The position numbers and the translations under genes were made by a program. Positions 4,621 through 6,581 of a DNA stretch of 6,581 bases are shown here, piece after piece. Within the stretch, counting starts at the first letter, position 1; each line of letters starts with the position of its first letter. The notes under the pieces are model-generated. The model was not told where the DNA came from and did no database searches. It saw only the letters and a program-made list of their open reading frames with translations. This DNA is from an uncultured Clostridia bacterium. GTDB lineage: Bacteria; Bacillota; Clostridia; TANB77; CAG-508. Location: positions 1-6,581 of the forward strand of contig CANQXC010000048.1 in assembly GCA_947627785.1 (NCBI GenBank). Direction: 5' to 3'.

Positions 4621-6581
4621 TTAAATTTCTTTATTTAGGTTTCCATTTGTATAATTCTTTCCTTCTAGTCTATTACCATTTTTATGTATATTTATTATTT
4701 CATTTATTTGTTCTATATTTTCATCTAAAATATCTATTCTTATTGAATCAACATTTAGTTCTTTCCATTCAATTGAAGTTATTTTTGAATTATATATTAA
4801 ATTATTGCAGTTTATTCTATCTGTTTTTATTGGAAATTCAAAATTCATTCTATCCTTTAATTTATACTCTCCTTTCGTACAAGGTGCTGAACAATTTTTA
4901 TATGTACCTATTGCACAATATTCTGTTGTCATAAGAAGAGTTCTTCCATATACAATAAGTTCTTTTGGTACTATATTACTTAAATTTTTTATTGTATCCT
5001 TTTCAAATTCAGGAGATACCGTGTATTTTGTTATTCCAAGTTTTTTTAATTCTTGGATTGTATAATTATTACTGATATTTAAAGTGTAATTTGAAACTAT
5101 ATTTTTTAAACACTGCATTTTTAAAGCATCTATATTCTCTCTTTGATTAAATTTGTAATTTTCAAGAGTTTCTATCTGTGAAAGATTAGATACTACTATG
5201 CCTTTTATATTATTTTTTAATATTTCTCCAATATCTATTTTTTCATAATTACTCTTGCTGATTGCTGGCATAAGTAGATATACATTAAATTTATTACATA
5301 TTTTTTGTATTTGACTTTTTAACTTTGGCATAGCAAAAAATCTTAATGGAATATATACATTATCTGCATTTTGTATTTTTTCATAATCCATTGTTTCATC
5401 TATATTATTTAAGCATAAACTTATTTCTGGTTCTTTTGCAAGCAATTTGCCTTCTTCTATATTTTTACAATCTGTCTTTCTTTCTTCACGTTTGAATGTT
5501 AATTTTATTTTTTCTTCTAGTTCCTGTATTGCATTTCTCCTTATTTCATTTATATTACTTATGGATGTTATAAGTTTTTCTCCTAGTTCTACTTCTATAT
5601 TATTTATTTTAAATACAGTATTTCCAAGTTTTGATAACTGTTCTTTTACTCTTTCTTCTGTTAGACCTATATTTTCTGCTTTTTCTGGTATTGCACCTGT
5701 TTTTTCTACAACTATTTTTGATAAATTATCTATTAAACGTAAAGTTATAGGAGAATTTTGTTTTATTATAATTTTGCAGTCAATTTCTCTTTTTATATTT
5801 TCTTTACTTGATATTTGCTCCATTTCTTTATTTAAAAGTATTGATACTGTTTTATATATTTTATCTCCTGGATTTATTTTCCCATTTATTCTTCCTATTG
5901 TTATTGTTTGTCCCTTATTTGCTGTTTTTATATTTGCATTATTAATCATAAGCTCAGATATTTTGCAAGATTCATTGTTTATACTTATACTATCTCCGTA
6001 AAGTAATTGTTCTTTCTGTTTTAAATTTTACATATCCTTTATTTGAATTATAATTTGAAACTTCACCTACATATATACCCATATGATTTGGCTTAAATTT
6101 ATACATCATATCTTTTCCGAGTTTTCCCTTTAAATATCCTGTACTAAAGCCACCTCTATTAAATATTTGCATCAATTTTTCTCTATCTTCTTTATCTACT
6201 ATATATGGTTTGTTGCTATTTGCTAAATCTATGTATTTTCTGTATATTGATGTTACTAAGCCAACATATGTAGGAGATTTCATTCTTCCTTCTATTTTAA
6301 ATGATTTTACTCCTGATGCTATTAATTCTGGTAAAATATCTAATGTGCATACATCTTTTGAACTTAAAAGATATCCTTTATCTACTACTTTATTATCTTT
6401 TAATAATGAATATGGAAGTCTACAAGTACCTGCACATTTTCCTCTATTTCCGCTTCTTCCACCTATTATACTACTCATTAAACATTGCCCTGAATAACAT
6501 ATACAAAGAGCTCCATGTATAAATATTTCTATTTCCATATTAGTATTTTTGCAAATATTTTTTATCTCTTCAATTGATAGT
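4621..6581 (-). CDS. Long U32-family protein (U32 + DUF3656, RlhA-like), partial at 5' end, frame interrupted once
   Basis: The coding region enters from beyond 6581 and stays open (L-S-I-E-E-I-K-N-I...), so the ATG at 6538 is internal and the true start is outside. Just after it, E-I-F-I-H-G-A-L-C-x4-G-Q-C-L-M-S matches the U32 peptidase signature exactly. It is followed by GGRSGNRG, a CAGTC cysteine pair and a conserved KIEGRMK segment. After the break near 5998 comes a DUF3656-like region (GRINGKINPGDKIYKT, then SNINEIRRNAIQEL). The C-terminal domain has a cysteine cluster (EYCAIG, NCSAPC) and KLKDRMNFEFPIKTD. Although named peptidases, characterised relatives with this layout (E. coli RlhA/YdcP) hydroxylate 23S rRNA, and TrhP relatives modify tRNA U34, both using prephenate; the cysteines may hold an Fe-S cluster. 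About 653 residues are visible. Read strictly, translation stops at TAG 5990-5992, leaving the U32 domain without DUF3656. The gap to mutS is 197 bp. Confidence 0.9.
5989..6004 (-). other. Frame break in the U32-family gene: TTA-CGG-A (+1 shift site)
   Basis: On the minus strand the zero frame reads ATT ACT TTA CGG AGA TAG. Skipping C5998 gives TTA GGA GAT AGT and opens the frame GDSISINNESCKISEL, which continues to 4621. The conserved GD fits the start of the following domain. Deleting one T of the preceding TTT run would also work (ACT TAC GGA), and so would adding two bases. The break falls between the U32 and DUF3656 regions. The A-site codon is CGG, as in mutS, but a tRNA-Leu moved from UUA to UAC would pair poorly, so simple P-site slippage is less attractive here. 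Confidence 0.8.

Noticed and set aside
4593..4627. Terminator for the U32-family gene
   Set aside because: The sequence after the stop has only short AT-only dyads (ATTTAAA pairs, CCTTTAAGG) with no G-C-rich stem or T tract. Read-through into mutS is possible.
1..6581. CRISPR array, tRNA or rRNA genes
   Set aside because: No regularly spaced repeats, cloverleaf-like segments or rRNA-like stretches were seen on either strand.

Overview
The window looks like chromosomal DNA from a very AT-rich, low-GC Gram-positive bacterium, most likely an anaerobic member of the Clostridia or a related uncultured Firmicutes lineage. The backbone genes are about 25% GC by hand count of sample lines. They use AGA for almost all arginines, and their closest-looking families (long U32/DUF3656 protein, MutS, bacterial tocopherol-cyclase-like protein) are common there. 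No genus can be named from the sequence alone.

Layout from left to right. Positions 1-163 are AT-rich intergenic DNA with one hairpin. Positions 164-1126 (+) encode an intact tocopherol-cyclase-family protein. Positions about 1140-1790 form an island of clearly higher GC (about 45%). It carries a complete minus-strand transcription unit: promoter, 90-nt leader, a 127-residue protein of unknown function and a terminator. Positions 1819-4423 (-) are mutS, with its own good promoter and a strong terminator, but the reading frame is broken once near residue 170. After a 197-bp gap, positions 4621-6581 (-) hold most of a long U32-family protein (RlhA-like, U32 + DUF3656). It runs off the right edge and is also broken once, between its two domains.

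The most interesting feature is the pair of frame breaks. Each needs ribosomes to skip one base (+1). In each case the base to skip is the C of a zero-frame CGG codon followed by A (TTT-CGG-A in mutS, TTA-CGG-A in the U32 gene). By eye, these are the only two zero-frame CGG codons in about 1,520 codons of the two genes. The other four CGG triplets on that strand are out of frame and harmless. This suggests either tolerated +1 frameshifting at a starved or unassigned CGG codon, or a coincidence of indel errors or mutations. A mutS lesion that raises the indel rate is a third possibility. The higher-GC island gene does contain an in-frame CGG, which fits a foreign origin and offers a test of the idea.

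The genes do not form an obvious pathway. MutS acts in DNA mismatch repair, the U32 protein probably in RNA hydroxylation, and the tocopherol-cyclase-like protein on an unknown, perhaps lipid, substrate.
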